Positions 1 to 9,708 of a stretch of DNA of 64,000 bases are shown one piece after another. Under the pieces are notes generated by a model. The model searched no databases and had not been told where the DNA came from. It saw only the letters and a list, made by a program, of their open reading frames with translations. Location of the stretch: the NCBI GenBank assembly GCA_963819905.1, contig CAWFXP010000011.1, positions 1 to 64,000 of the forward strand. Direction: 5' to 3'. Each line of letters opens with the position of its first letter. Positions within the stretch are counted from its first letter, which is position 1. The position numbers were made by a program, and so were the translations under genes. The stretch is from CAWCQC01 sp963819905. Lineage in GTDB: Bacteria > Actinomycetota > Thermoleophilia > Gaiellales > Gaiellaceae.

Positions 1-2078
1 GCTCCATTGATGAAGTCGAACGCGAAGCAGTTGGGTGCGGGTCCTGGAATCGGTGCGTCCAGGAAGTCGAGGCCGTTCAGGATCGAGTCATCGCCGAAGA
101 TGTCGATGAGGATCCCGATCGGCGGGTTGACGACGATCGTGGCCGGGCGGCAGCTGACGCTGAACCCGCCGACCATGTCGCCCTCGTTGGTCGCGATATC
201 ACCGTCGTTGGCGACACCGTCGAGCGAGACAGCCACAGCGTCAGCGCGACCGCTGTAGTCGGCCCAGTCCGCACCGGTGTTGCCAAGGATCACGTCGGCA
301 CCCTGCGGCGCGCTGCCCTGGTGGAACGTGTCGTTGCCAGGGCCACCCTCAACGCAGTCGTTACCGGCGTTGTCGGTGATCTCGTTGTTGGCACGGTTGT
401 TCGTGAAGTTGGCCGAGACGAGGTCTTCACCCGAGCCCGTGATGACGTTCTCCGTCGTGAAGAAGACATCGTCGAACTCGTTCGTCAGGCCGTCCTGGTT
501 CGTGTCAGCACCATCGTTGAACGTGCTGATCAGACCAAGGTAGACGACCGTGCTGTTCGTCCGCTTGCCGTAGTCGACAGTGTCGACGCCCGGGCCGCCG
601 TCGAGCGCATCCGCGCCGTTACCCAGCGGGCCGTAGGTCGGGACGCCCTCGGCGTTCATCGGCGCGTTCTCGTCGAGCGTGTCGTTGCCGGCACCACCGA
701 TCACGCAGTCGTCTCCGCAGACCGCCGAGCAGCGTGTCATCGCCCTCGCCGCCAAGGAGCACGTCGTCACCGGCGAGGCCGCTGATGGTGTCGTTACCGG
801 CCCCACCACCAAGCAGGTTGTCCTGCGAGTTGCCCGTCAAGGTGTCGTTACCGGAACCGGTGATGATTCCCTCGACCCCGACGACCGTCACCGCCGGTCA
901 CCCGGTGATCGTCAGCGAACCATCCTCGTTGACCATCACCGTCACATCGACCGTGATAGCGCTCAGATCGACGATGTCACCAATGCGAAGTCGACGAGCG
1001 TGTACTCCGCCAGGATGTCGTCCTGGAAGCAGTTGAAAACTGCAACATCAGGACCATTACCGTCAACGAAGTCGTTCCCACCACCCGGACCGGATCGTGT
1101 CAGAACACTCACTCCCGATGATGTTGTCATCCCCGGACCAGTGATGATCGTCACCGGCCGCGGATCTACCAGCACGACGATAGACCGTCCACCGGGACGG
1201 ATAGACAAACAGTCCGGGTCACCGAAAGGATCGAACAGGTCGCAGAGCGCGGCCCCAGTCCCGTCGCCACCCTTCAAGAAGACGGCGTTGTCACCACCAT
1301 CCAGGTTCAGATCCAGCGCGCCAACGAAGCAATCCTCGGCCACAACAAGGCCCTGCTGACTCGAGGCACGGCCAGGACGCACGCCGCAGATGCCGGCGCC
1401 GCCCTGGCCGGATCCGTGGTGGTGACGATCCAGACATCGGCGTCGTCATCGGTCAGCAGACCCGCGTTCAGGTTCAACAGCACGTCGCCCGTACGCTGGA
1501 ACCGTGAACGGACCGTCCGGCTCGGTACGGCAGCAGTCACGGGCGAGGCCGTCCCAGATCGTGCTAAACGCCGCGTCCTGACCACCGACCACGCCCTCGG
1601 CCGCGTTCGAGCCGAGCACCTTCACTCCGTTCGTCGCCCTCGCCGAGATTCACGAACCACTCGATCTCGTTCAGCGACCCGGCCCCCTCGATGATGAAGC
1701 CGGGCGAGAACGGACCCGCCGCAGATCGATCGTCAGCGTGTCATCGCCAGTCGCGCCCGGCAGGAGCAGGCGACCACGTTGATCTGATCGGTGTTGACCA
1801 CCGTCGCGACGCCGCCGAGCCCATCGAGCACGAAATCCAGCCGCGCCGTTGGCCGCGACCGGTGATCTGCTGGCCGCTGCGCTTGACGACGATGTCGTTG
1901 TTAGCCGGCGGAACAGCATCGTTGATGACGATGGTCACCGCCGTCGGCCGTCGAACGAACACGACACAGCCGCCGAGGCGGACCCCGTCAAACTGAGGAA
2001 GAGACCGAGCGCAGCCGCCAACGTCACCAACACGCCGAACAGCCTGCGCCGCCCCTTCCGGTACTAAGAAGTACTCAT
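1..2078 (-). pseudogene. RTX-type secreted calcium-binding protein, copy A (broken, runs off window start)
   Basis: Reading leftwards from ATG 2078, the frames together give a basic N-terminus and a hydrophobic signal (VLVTLAAALGLFLSL), a domain with VNDAVPPANNDIVV, and then repeated glycine/aspartate nonapeptides (GGAGNDT, GGEGDDTLLGG) typical of hemolysin-type calcium-binding RTX repeats. The family is secreted and folds on binding Ca2+. The reading is split over at least five frames by single-base indels. An in-frame TAG follows four codons after the ATG. The C-terminus lies beyond base 1. It is a close copy of the gene at 2264-5141. The damage may be genuine decay, or poor polishing of two near-identical copies. 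Confidence 0.8.
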
Positions 2079-2149
2079 ATCACCCCTCCCAATCGCATGA
2101 ACTCTCCTTTCCCAAAGAGGGCGTAGGTCGGTCGCGGAGCACTAACACC
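29..2149. repeat. 2.1-kb direct repeat, copy 1 (RTX gene plus its 5' region)
   Basis: This stretch is repeated about 3.05-3.06 kb further on at 3072-5212, covering the RTX coding region, the minicistron and the upstream promoter region. The small change in offset along the repeat reflects single-base indels between copies. By eye most bases are identical. Confidence 0.85.
2075..2098 (-). CDS. Seven-codon leader minicistron of RTX copy A
   Basis: The sequence reads ATG..TGA for the peptide MRLGGVI, behind an AAAGGAG ribosome site five bases upstream of the ATG. Its TGA overlaps the ATG of the RTX gene as ATGA. The same minicistron stands in front of RTX copy B. Its role as a translational-coupling leader is inferred. 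Confidence 0.45.
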   Translation of the reverse strand: MRLGGVI

Positions 2150-2208
2150 TCCGGCCGACGGATGCGCCCTTCGTTCGCGGTCGATGCGAACATCCCTGCA
2201 CACGGCAA

Positions 2209-2240
2209 GAAAGGGCCGGCCCGTGTGGGCCGGCCCTTTC
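2209..2240 (-). terminator. Intrinsic terminator after RTX copy B
   Basis: A perfect 14-bp inverted repeat (GAAAGGGCCGGCCC and its complement) with a four-base loop lies 24 bases past the stop of RTX copy B. On the minus strand its right arm ends in CTTTC, followed by TTGCC. This also separates copy B from the promoter region of copy A. Confidence 0.8.
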
Positions 2241-2263
2241 GGGTTGGTTGTTTGGTTTGGGTT

Positions 2264-5141
2264 TTAGCGTTCGCAGTTGACGACGACGTCGCCGCGTGCG
2301 AGGCCGGGGGCGCCGGGCCTGCAGAGGTCGCGGCCGGGGCCTCCGTTGAGGAAGTCCGGCTGGGCGTTCCCGAACAGGCTGTCGTTGCCCTTCTGGCCCA
2401 GGATCGTGTCGCGGCCGGTGCCGCCCTGGAGGCGGTCGTTCTGCGCGCCACCCTGGATGGAGTCGTTGCCGAGGTCTCCAGTGACGTTGTCGGCGCCGGC
2501 CCCTGATGCGATCTGGTCGTTGCCGGCTTTGCCCTGGATGTTGTCGTCGCCGCCCTTGCCCTGGATGCGGTCGTTGCCGCCGCGTCCGGAGATGCGGTTG
2601 TCGTTGTCGTCGCCGGTGATGCTGTCGGCGAACGAGGAGCCAACCACGTTCTGGATGTTGGCGATGGTGTCGTTGCCGTCACCCGAGGCTGTGCCGGTGA
2701 CCAGGTTGACCTGGATACCGACACCGCCAGCACCGGCCGAGGCGTAATCGACCGTGTTGGTGCCGGCGCCACCGTCAACGGCGTCGTTGCCGCTGCCCGG
2801 GTTGATGTTGTCGTCACCATCGCCACCGTTCAGCTGGTCGGACGCGGCGTTACCACTGATCTGGTCGTTGCCGCCGTTGCCGTTGAGGACGTTCCCGGAG
2901 TTGTCACCGACGAGGATGTCGTTGCCGGCACCGCCGTTGACGTTCTCCACGTCCACGTCGGACAGAGGCGCAGCATCCCCACCGACCTGCTCACCCGGAT
3001 CGCAGAAGAAGTCTCCCGATCAGCCCTGCTGCGCCCGGGCGGCGCCTTGAGGATGTCGAACGTCAGAAGCAGTTGGGTGCGGGCCCTGGAATCGGTGCAT
3101 CCAGGAAGTCGAGGACGTTCAGGATCGAAGTCGTCGCCGAAGAGATCGATGAAGATCCCGATCGGCGGGTTGACGACGATCGTGGCCGGGCGGCAGCTGA
3201 CGCTGAACCCGCCGACCATGTCGCCTTCGTTGGTCGCGATATCACCGTCGTTGGCGACACCGTCGAGCGAGACCGCCACAGCGTCAGTGCGACCGCTGTA
3301 GTCGGCCCAGTCGGCGCCGGTGTTGCCGAGGATCACGTCGGCACCCTGCGGCGCGGTGCCCTGGTGGAACGTGTCGTTGCCAGGGCCACCCTCGACGCAG
3401 TCGTTACCGGCGTTGTCGGTGATCTCGTTGTTGGCACGGTTGTTCGTGAAGTTGGCCGAGACGAGGTCTTCACCCGAGCCCGTGATGACGTTCTCCGTCG
3501 TGAAGAACACATCGTCGAACTCGTTCGTCAGGCCGTCCTGGTTCGTGTCAGCACCATCGTTGAACGTGCTGATCAGGCCGAGGTACACGACCGTGCTGTT
3601 CGTCCGCTTGCCGTAATCGACAGTGTCGACGCCCGGGCCGCCGTCGAGCGCATCCGCGCCGTTACCCAGCGGGCCATACGTCGGGACACCGTCCGCGTCC
3701 ACCGGCGCGTTCTCGTCGAGCGATGTCGTTGCCGGCACCACCGATCACGCAGTCGTCTCCGAGACCGCCGAGCAGCGTGTCATCGCCGTCGCCGCCAAGG
3801 AGCACATCGTCACCGTCGAGGCCGCTGATGGTGTCGTTACCAGCGCCACCACCAAGCAGGTTGCCCTGCGAGTTGCCCGTCAAGGTGTCATTACCGGAAC
3901 CAGTGATGATTCCCTCGACCCCGACGACCGTCACCCCGGTCAACCCGGTGATCGTCAGCGAACCATCCTCGTTCACGACCACCGTCACATCGACCGTGAT
4001 ATCGCTCAGATCGACGATGTCACCAATAGCCGAAGTCGTCGAGCGTGTACTCCGCCAGGATGTCGTCCTGGAAGCAGTTGAAATCTGCGAACATCAGGAC
4101 CATTCCCGTCAACGAAGTCGTTCCCACCACCCGACTTGATCGTGTCAGAGCACTCACTCCCGATGATGTTGTCATCCCCCGAACCGGTCATGATCGTGAC
4201 CGGCGAACGGATTCTCGACGGAGCCGTCGAACGAGTGACACCGGGTCGGATCGACGATCAGGCAGTTCACGTGAACGGATCGAACCCGAGGTCGCAGAGC
4301 GCCGCCCCCGTACCATCGCCACCCTTCAAGAAGACGACGTTGTCACCCCCATCCAGGTGAGATCCAGGACGAGAGCAAGCAATCCTCGCCCACCACCGAG
4401 GTGATGCCTGCTGGCTCGGCCGACCGCCAGGACGTGCCACAGAGCCGTCCCAGGTCCGGATCCGTGTGTGGTGACGATCCACACATCGGCGTCGTCATCG
4501 GTCAGCAGACCCGCGTTCAGGTTCAACAGCACGTCGCCGTACGCTGGAACCGTGAACGGTCCGTCCGGGCTCGGATCGAACGGCGCGAGCTGCGGACAGG
4601 GTCACCTCCAGGCCGTCCCAATTCGTGCCGCCGCGTCCTGACCACCGACCACGCCCTCGGCCGCGTTCGAGCCGAGGACCTTCACTCCGTTCTCGCCCTC
4701 ACCGAGATCGCGAACCACTCGATCTCGTTCAGACGAACCGGCCCCGCCTCAGATGATGAAGCCGGGCGAGAACGGGCCCGCCGGTCAGATCGATCGTCAG
4801 CGTGTCGTCGCCGATCGCCCGGCTGGAGCTGGCACCACGTTGATCTGATCGGTGTTGATCACCGTCGCAACGTCGCCGAACCCATCGCAGCACGAAGCCG
4901 CAGCCGCGCCGTTGCGCGACGGTGATCGTTCTGGCCGCTGCGCTTGACGACGATGTCGTTGTTAGCCGGCGGCACGGCATCAGTTGATGACGATGGTCAC
5001 CATCCCGTCGGCCGTCGAACGAGCAGCCGACCGCCGCCGAGGCCGTCCCCGTCAAACTGAGGAAGAGACCGAGCGCAGCCGCCAACGTCACCAACACGCC
5101 CAACAGCCTGCGCCGCCCCTTCCGGTACTCGATGTACTCAT
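2264..5141 (-). pseudogene. RTX-type secreted calcium-binding protein, copy B (complete length, many frameshifts)
   Basis: This would be a protein of about 950 residues. ATG 5141 has a GGGAGG site upstream. A signal peptide (VLVTLAAALGLFLSLTGTASA) is followed by a domain containing NNDIVVKRSGQ. The C-terminal third (2264-2956, intact) is nearly pure RTX nonapeptides such as GGAGNDILVG, GNGGNDQI and GGTGRDT, ending CNCER-like at VVNCER. Restoring one G in the GGGG run just after the start joins ATG to the signal peptide, and further indels break the reading at least five more times. The export route and Ca2+ folding follow from the family. The neighbour is an almost identical tandem copy, so recent duplication is clear. 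Whether either copy is functional cannot be told from this assembly. Confidence 0.8.
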
Positions 5142-5212
5142 ATCACCCCTCCCAATCGCATGAACTCTCCTTTCCCAAAGAGGGCGTAGGTCGGTCGCGG
5201 ACACTAACACCG
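3072..5212. repeat. 2.1-kb direct repeat, copy 2
   Basis: This is the partner of 29-2149 and contains the 5' two thirds of RTX copy B, its minicistron and its upstream region. The segment 2264-3050, encoding the C-terminal RTX block, is seen once only because the end of copy A lies outside the window. Confidence 0.85.
5138..5161 (-). CDS. Seven-codon leader minicistron of RTX copy B
   Basis: It encodes MRLGGVI, with AAAGGAG five bases upstream. Its stop overlaps the RTX ATG in ATGA, the same arrangement as at 2075-2098. It keeps a good ribosome site although the main gene is full of indels. Confidence 0.45.
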   Translation of the reverse strand: MRLGGVI

Positions 5213-5258
5213 GTTCCGGATAGTGGCAACCTGGCAGCAGGTCTCCTTACGAACCGTT

Positions 5259-5290
5259 TACACCCATCCCTACGTACACCCATCCCTACG
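5259..5290. repeat. Tandem duplication of a 16-bp unit
   Basis: Two adjacent copies of TACACCCATCCCTACG lie between the divergent RTX and gcvT genes. The surrounding 5162-5471 stretch has no convincing gene and holds the promoter regions of both neighbours. A GCCGAAG string near 5431 is not enough to call a glycine riboswitch. Confidence 0.7.
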
Positions 5291-5471
5291 GATCTTTCGG
5301 TAGTTCGCCCCCGAAACTTGATCCCCTCGCACGCGCGCGAGAAGATTACATGGCGCACCGGGGCGCACGGCCTTGTGTGGCGCACGGCGCCTGGGCGCCA
5401 TGGGCGGGAACGGCGTCTGGGACGCCGAAGCGCGGTTGCGATCCGCCCCGTCCCTTGTGAGACTTGGCTCC

Positions 5472-6494
5472 GTGCAGACGCTCAGGCGGACGCCGCTCTA
5501 CGACCGCCATGTCGCTCTCGGCGCCCGCCTCGTGCCGTTCGCCGGGTTCGACATGCCCGTCCAGTACGGCTCGATCGTCGACGAGCACCGGGCCGTGCGC
5601 GGTCGGGCGGGGGTGTTCGACGTCTCCCACATGGGGCAGCTCGAGCTCGCCGGCGACGGGGCGCACGACTATCTGCAGCGCAGGCTGACGAACGACCTCG
5701 ACAGGATCAGCGTCGGGGAGGCGCAGTACACCCTCCTGCCGAACGAGCAGGGTGGGGTGGTGGACGATCTGATCGCCTACCGGCGCGCGTCCGGCTACCT
5801 GCTGGTCGTCAACGCCGCGAACACGGCCGTGGACGCAGCCGTGCTCGACCAGGCCGAGGACGTGTCGGAGCGCTTCGCCATGCTGGCCGTGCAAGGGCCC
5901 GAAGCTCTGCCTCGACTCGAGGTCGAGATCGAGCCGTTCGCATTCCGCGAAGAGCGCGTGCAAGGGATCGACTGCCTCGTCTGCGGGACCGGGTACACCG
6001 GTGAGCGCGGATGCGAGCTTCTCTGCGCCCCGGACGACGCCTCGGCCCTGTGGGATCGCGTGCTGGAGCGCGGCGTCGTCCCCTGCGGTCTCGGCGCGCG
6101 GGACACGCTCCGGCTCGAGGCGTGCTATCCGCTCCACGGGCAGGATCTGACGCCGGAGCGCACGCCGATCGAGGCCGGGCTCGGCTGGGCCTGCGCGCTC
6201 GACAAGGAGTTCCCGGGCGTGGACGTGCTCCGCCGTCAGCAGGCGGCCGGGCCGGCCGAGCGCCTCGTCGCCTTCGTCATGGAGGAGAAGGCGATTCCCC
6301 GGGGCGGGATGCGGATCGAGGAGGGCGGCGAGGTCACATCGGGCGGCTTCTCGCCGATGCTCGAGCAGGGCATCGGGCTCGCGTACGTGGCGGCTGCGCT
6401 CTCGGAGCCCGGAACGCGACTGACGATCGACCTGCGCGGGCGCCCGAAGACCGCCCGCGTCGTGCCGAAACCCATCTATCGCAGGGAGGACTAG
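5472..6494 (+). CDS. gcvT: Aminomethyltransferase, glycine cleavage T protein
   Basis: The protein has 340 residues. It transfers the methylene group from the aminomethyl-lipoyl H protein to tetrahydrofolate, releasing ammonia. The start LRRTPLYDRHVALGARLVPFAGFDMPVQY and the motif FDVSHMGQ are classic GcvT, and the C-terminus (GGFSPMLEQGIGLAYV) matches too. I chose GTG 5472 because similarity begins there and GAGACT stands seven bases upstream, as in other leaderless genes here. The frame is open further upstream, to 5373. It is first in a gcvT-H-PA-PB operon. Confidence 0.95.
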   Translation: MQTLRRTPLYDRHVALGARLVPFAGFDMPVQYGSIVDEHRAVRGRAGVFDVSHMGQLELAGDGAHDYLQRRLTNDLDRISVGEAQYTLLPNEQGGVVDDLIAYRRASGYLLVVNAANTAVDAAVLDQAEDVSERFAMLAVQGPEALPRLEVEIEPFAFREERVQGIDCLVCGTGYTGERGCELLCAPDDASALWDRVLERGVVPCGLGARDTLRLEACYPLHGQDLTPERTPIEAGLGWACALDKEFPGVDVLRRQQAAGPAERLVAFVMEEKAIPRGGMRIEEGGEVTSGGFSPMLEQGIGLAYVAAALSEPGTRLTIDLRGRPKTARVVPKPIYRRED

Positions 6495-6499
6495 CTGCC

Positions 6500-6891
6500 A
6501 TGGCCGAGGAGTACCCGGACGACCTCCTGTATCACCCCGAGCACGACTGGGCCCGGATCGCGGCGCGGCGAGGCGACGCTCGGCATCACGTGGCACGCCC
6601 AGGACGCGCTCGGGAGAGCTGGTTCACTACGAGCCTCCGGCCGTCGGAGCGCAGATCGCGAAGGACGCGAGCTACGGCGAGGTGGAGTCCGTCAAGGCGG
6701 TCTCCGACCTCATCTCGCCTCTCTCCGGCGAGGTGATCGAGGTGAACGAGTCCGTCGTCGCCGCGCCCGAGGTCGTGAACGAGGACCCCTACGGCCGGGG
6801 CTGGCTCGTGCGGATTCGTCTCGCCGACGAAGCCGAGCTCGAGTCCCTCCTCGACGCCGGCGCCTACCGGGCGCTCGTCGCGTCCGCCTGA
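6500..6891 (+). pseudogene. gcvH: Glycine cleavage H protein, interrupted by two apparent frameshifts
   Basis: ATG 6500 gives EEYPDDLLYHPEHDWARI in one frame. GITWHAQDALGE and YEPPAVGAQI follow in others. ESVKAVSDLISPLSGEVIEVN, which holds the lipoyl-lysine motif (ESVKA, K at the turn), and the C-terminus are in the frame ending at 6891. One base gained or lost near 6566 and one near 6612 would restore a protein of about 130 residues, the normal H-protein length. Because the rest of the operon is intact, sequence error is more likely than true loss. Confidence 0.85.
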
Positions 6892-6907
6892 CGGCGTTCG
6901 CCGCCCG

Positions 6908-8242
6908 ATGCCACATCCCTTTCTCTTCCTGACCGAGGCCGATCGGCGGGAGATGCTCGCGGCCGTGGGAGTCGAGGAGGTCGAGGAGCTCTTTCGGGAG
7001 ATACCCCACGGAGTGCGTCTCGGACGGGAGCTCGAGCTCGAGCAGCCGCTGTCCGAGGCCGAGCTGACGGCGCACCTCGAGGAGCTCGCCGGCCGTAACG
7101 TCCACGCCGGAGTCGAGCTCTCGTTCCTCGGCGCCGGCATCTACGACCACTACGTTCCGGGGGTCGTCGACGCGGTGCTCCAGCGCGGCGAGTTCCTGAC
7201 CGCCTACACCCCGTACCAGCCCGAGATGAGCCAGGGCGTGCTGCAGGCGATCTTCGAGTACCAGACGGCGATCTGCGAGCTGACCGGGCTCGACGTGGCG
7301 AACGCCTCGGGCTACGACGGCTGCGTCGTCGCCGCCGACGCCTGCCTCGTCGCGCGCCACGTCACCGGCCGCTCGAAGATCGTCCTCGCCGAGGCGTTGA
7401 GCCCGCAGGTTCGGCGGGTCGTGAAGACCTACGCGCCCGGCTTCGGGATGGAGGTCGTCGAGGTGCCGCACCGCGACGGTGGAACCGACCCGGACGAGCT
7501 GGCGGCGGCCTGCGCGGAGGCGGCGTGCGCGATCTTCCAGCAGCCGAACTTCTTCGGGTGCCTCGAGCCCGCCCCGGCCCTCGCCGCCGGGGCCGCCGAG
7601 CAGGGGGCGCTGCCGGTCGCGCACGTCGATCCGTTGTCGCTCGGCGTGCTCGAAGCCCCGGGGGCGTACGGCTGCGCGATGGCGATCGGAGAGGGCCAGG
7701 GAGCCGGCAACCCGATGTCGTTCGGCGGCCCGCACTACGGGTTCCTCGCCGCTCGTGAGGAGTACGTGCGGCGGCTGCCGGGGCGCATCGTCGGGCTGAC
7801 CGCCGACGTGCACGGACAACGGGGATTCGTCCTCACGTTCCAGACCCGCGAGCAGCACATCCGCCGCGAGAAGGCGACCTCGAACATCACGACCAACCAG
7901 ACGTTGCTCGCGCTGGCCGGGCTCACCTACCTCTGCTGGCTCGGGCCGTCCGGGCTGCGCGAGGTGGGGGAGACCTCCGCGCGCCTGGCGCTGTACGCCC
8001 GGGAGTCGATCGACCTGCCGCCCGCGTTCGGCCGGCCATGCTTCAAAGAAGTGGCGTTCCGCCTGGGCCGCTCGGCGCGGGACGTCGCTCGGGAGTGCCG
8101 TGCGCGAGGAGTTCACCCCGGCTACCCGCTCGGTCGCGACTACCCGGATCTCGACGACGTGCTGCTCGTGGCCCTGACGGAGCGACGCACGCCGGCCGAG
8201 ATCGACCGGCTGGCCGCCGTTCTCGACGAGGTGTCGGCGTGA
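6908..8242 (+). CDS. gcvPA: Glycine dehydrogenase (decarboxylating) subunit 1
   Basis: The protein has 444 residues and is the N-terminal half of P protein in the two-subunit form. Recognisable family stretches are FLGAGIYDHYVPGVVDAVL, YTPYQPEMSQGVLQAIFEYQ, NASGYDGCVVAADACL and TREQHIRREKATSNITTNQ. Together with GcvPB it decarboxylates glycine with pyridoxal phosphate and loads aminomethyl onto GcvH. The ATG is 16 bases after the gcvH stop. Its stop overlaps the next start in GTGA, so translation is probably coupled. Confidence 0.95.
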   Translation: MPHPFLFLTEADRREMLAAVGVEEVEELFREIPHGVRLGRELELEQPLSEAELTAHLEELAGRNVHAGVELSFLGAGIYDHYVPGVVDAVLQRGEFLTAYTPYQPEMSQGVLQAIFEYQTAICELTGLDVANASGYDGCVVAADACLVARHVTGRSKIVLAEALSPQVRRVVKTYAPGFGMEVVEVPHRDGGTDPDELAAACAEAACAIFQQPNFFGCLEPAPALAAGAAEQGALPVAHVDPLSLGVLEAPGAYGCAMAIGEGQGAGNPMSFGGPHYGFLAAREEYVRRLPGRIVGLTADVHGQRGFVLTFQTREQHIRREKATSNITTNQTLLALAGLTYLCWLGPSGLREVGETSARLALYARESIDLPPAFGRPCFKEVAFRLGRSARDVARECRARGVHPGYPLGRDYPDLDDVLLVALTERRTPAEIDRLAAVLDEVSA

Positions 8243-9708
8243 AGCTCATCTTCGAGAAGTCGAGGGCCGGCAGGCGCGCGAGCGTCGTGCCACAGCATGA
8301 GTCTCTACCTGAGCTTGATATTCCTCCGGAGCTGTCGAGGGTCGCTCCGCCGCGGCTGCCGGAGGTGACCGAGCCGGAGATCGTTCGGCACTTCACCGAG
8401 CTCTCGACGAGGAACTACGGGATCGACACCGGTTTCTACCCGCTCGGATCCTGCACCATGAAGCACAACCCGAGGGTGAACGAACGCCTGGTAGGGATAC
8501 CGGGATTTCGGGATCTGCACCCTCATCAAGAGATCGAGGGTTGTCAGGGAGCGCTCGAGCTCATGTGGAGGCTCGAGCGCATCCTGGCCGAGGTCGCGGG
8601 ACTGGACGCGGTCACCCTGCAACCCGCTGCGGGATCGCAGGGCGAGCTGCTCGGGCTGATGCTGATCCGTGCCTATCACACCGAGCGCGGCGAGGCGGAG
8701 CGCACCGAGGTGTTGGTGCCGGACACGGCGCACGGCACGAACCCGGCCAGCGTCGCGATGACCGGTCTGTCTGTCGCGAACCTCCGCACGGATGGCCGCG
8801 GCAACGTCGACCTCGACGACCTGCGGGGTCGGCTGTCCGAGCGGACCGCGGCCCTGATGCTGACGAATCCGTCGACGCTCGGGTTGTTCGACGAGGGCAT
8901 CGAGGAGATCACCCGCCTCGTGCACGACGCCGGCGGGCTCTGCTACTACGACGGGGCGAACCTGAACGCCGTCTGCGGTATCTCACGGCCGGGTGACATG
9001 GGCTTCGACGTCGTCCACTTCAACCTCCACAAGACGTTCTCTCAGCCGCACGGCGGCGGCGGGCCGGGAGGAGGGCCGATCGCGGTCCGGGGGGAGCTCG
9101 AGCCGTACCTGCCGGTTCCCGTGCTCGTGCGCTCGGAGACGGGGTTCGAGCTCGACGAGGACCGCCCGCGCTCGGTCGGGCAGGTGCGGGGCTTTCTCGG
9201 CCCGTTCGGCGTCTTCGTGCGGGCGTATGCGTACATCCGCCAGTTCGGGCCGCGCCTCGCCGAGATGTCGGAGGCGGCCGTCCTGAACGCGAACTACCTC
9301 CTTGCAGAGCTCCGCGATGCCTACGAGCTTCCCTACGACCGGCTCTGCATGCACGAGTTCGTGCTCTCGGCGCGCGAGCTCAAGCGCCGGCACGGGGTCA
9401 CTGCGCTCGATGTCGCGAAGCGGCTGATGGATTACGGGTTCCACCCGCCGACGATCTACTTCCCGCTCGTCGTGCCCGAGGCGCTGATGATCGAGCCGAC
9501 GGAGACCGAGTCGAAGGAAACGCTCGACGCGTTCGTCGCGGCGATGCTCGCGATCGCGCGCGAGGCAGCCGAGCAGCCCGAGCTTCTCCGTGAGGCGCCG
9601 CACTCGCGGCCGGTGGGTCGGCTCGACGAGGTTCGCGCGGTGAAGGAGCCGGTCGTCCGCTGGCGGTTCGAGGAGGAGCCGGGCGCGGTCGCGGCGCCGG
9701 GGAGCTAG
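8239..9708 (+). CDS. gcvPB: Glycine dehydrogenase (decarboxylating) subunit 2
   Basis: The protein has 489 residues and is the pyridoxal-phosphate-binding half of P protein. The motif HFNLHKTFSQPHGGGGPG contains the Schiff-base lysine at about residue 265. GSCTMKHNPRVNE and DTAHGTNPASVAM are other family hallmarks. GTG 8239 overlaps the gcvPA stop by four bases and begins where similarity begins. It is the last gene of the operon. Its stop overlaps the end of rlmN by four bases on the opposite strand. Confidence 0.95.
   Translation: MKLIFEKSRAGRRASVVPQHESLPELDIPPELSRVAPPRLPEVTEPEIVRHFTELSTRNYGIDTGFYPLGSCTMKHNPRVNERLVGIPGFRDLHPHQEIEGCQGALELMWRLERILAEVAGLDAVTLQPAAGSQGELLGLMLIRAYHTERGEAERTEVLVPDTAHGTNPASVAMTGLSVANLRTDGRGNVDLDDLRGRLSERTAALMLTNPSTLGLFDEGIEEITRLVHDAGGLCYYDGANLNAVCGISRPGDMGFDVVHFNLHKTFSQPHGGGGPGGGPIAVRGELEPYLPVPVLVRSETGFELDEDRPRSVGQVRGFLGPFGVFVRAYAYIRQFGPRLAEMSEAAVLNANYLLAELRDAYELPYDRLCMHEFVLSARELKRRHGVTALDVAKRLMDYGFHPPTIYFPLVVPEALMIEPTETESKETLDAFVAAMLAIAREAAEQPELLREAPHSRPVGRLDEVRAVKEPVVRWRFEEEPGAVAAPGS

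Noticed and set aside
5420..5471. Possible glycine riboswitch before gcvT
   Set aside because: Only a GCCGAAG string fits. The expected CTCAGG half and a paired aptamer are absent, and the gene looks leaderless.
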